Below are positions 54,267-54,803 of a stretch of DNA of 54,803 bases, piece after piece. The notes below the pieces were generated by a model, which saw only the letters and a list, made by a program, of their open reading frames with translations, ran no database searches and was not told the origin of the DNA. Numbering within the stretch: position 1 is the stretch's first letter; every line of letters starts with the position of its first letter. Source of the DNA: Phoronis australis (lineage: Eukaryota; Phoronida; Phoronidae); assembly GCA_002633005.1 (NCBI GenBank), contig NMRA01000254.1, positions 373,370 through 428,172 on the forward strand, in the 5' to 3' direction. Made by a program: the position numbers and the translations under genes.

Positions 54267-54803
54267 TTCCTGGAAAGAACGCAAACTGACACCTTTCGGC
54301 AATCAGTAACATCAGGAAGAGATAACCAGGAAGGGACAACTAGCTAAACCGCCGTTTTTGGCCTCCTTCCCCGGACTAATTTCAGAGCTTAAGTTTCGTT
54401 TAAAAAGAAACAGATGATTTTGTCAGAGAGATTAAAGCTTTTTCTATAGAAGGATATCAAAAAACTCACTTTTCAACCTTAAACAGTGGTGTAATTGTAC
54501 TTTGAAAATATCCACTTCAGCGCACGCAATCGCAATTTCCCACACGCAGTCACGGGTATTTAAGCTTTTCCGTCGATGTATAGATGGCGCAGTAGTCAAG
54601 TACTCCCTCATTTGCATATCAAATTTGCATGTGGGAGTTCTGAGACTCTCGTCAGTTTAGTTGTTGTCGAGCGCTTGAGTGCATAAAGCGGTGACCTCCC
54701 GCTGAGAGCACGCGCTGATGAAGATACCTCAGCTAACTCGATCGCTTCGCAATCAGGAGGTGAAAACACTCTCATGACCGCAGTTCTGAATTCCAGCTAA
54801 GGA
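54267..54803. other. No recognised gene
   Basis: Window edge. ATTTGCAT occurs twice, 15 bases apart (54610 and 54625), like paired octamer motifs, upstream of a CpG-rich stretch. It could be a promoter running off the window; no coding sequence seen. Confidence 0.35.

Overview
The window reads as nuclear DNA of a marine invertebrate animal. The genes are split by small introns with standard GT-AG borders, there are no operons, repeats are dense and diverse, and the coding content is metazoan: a C2H2 zinc-finger protein, PAN and fucolectin-like secreted domains, and eukaryotic single-domain universal stress proteins. That mix, plus the many TACATGTA words, best suits an anthozoan cnidarian such as a stony coral. 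This is inference; no species can be named. It is a draft assembly: there is a 972-base gap (39611-40582), and four single Ns (8326, 19037, 32288, 36567), two of which sit exactly between near-identical direct copies that look like unmerged alleles.

Layout. 1-2.3 kb: a hairpin-rich GTCGGCT element and a 33-bp minisatellite. 2.3-4.4 kb: an intact C2H2 zinc-finger gene (+), with a decayed zinc-finger relic at 5.8 kb. 7.3-8.8 kb: a minus-strand PAN plus fucolectin-type gene whose exons join in matching phase but carry an in-frame stop, so it is a pseudogene or an assembly error. 10.4-17.2 kb: repeats, including an unusual AT-palindrome cluster (11.7-12.5 kb) and foldback elements. 17.8-21.9 kb: a dead non-LTR retrotransposon (-) split by a 1.7-kb TTAA-flanked DNA element. 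22.6-24.5 kb: two intronless universal stress protein genes in tandem (-). 27.1-33.8 kb: a multi-exon minus-strand gene for a long Lys/Ser/Glu-rich protein, reconstructed here from five exons whose phases agree, including duplicated phase-2 exons and one likely GC-AG intron. 35-41.4 kb: several inverted-repeat elements and a head-to-head inverted duplication around the gap that repeats a promoter and first coding exon. 41.4-48.6 kb: no gene recognised. 48.8-49.6 kb: a ~143-bp satellite. 50-54.8 kb: more dispersed repeats, a tRNA-like SINE head and MITEs.

No shared pathway links the genes. The stress-protein pair is a local duplication, the zinc finger is a stand-alone putative transcription factor, and the Lys/Ser-rich protein is unrecognised. 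No CRISPR, prophage or bacterial-type system was seen. The least described objects are the Lys/Ser-rich exon-duplicated gene and the inverted promoter/first-exon duplication around the gap.
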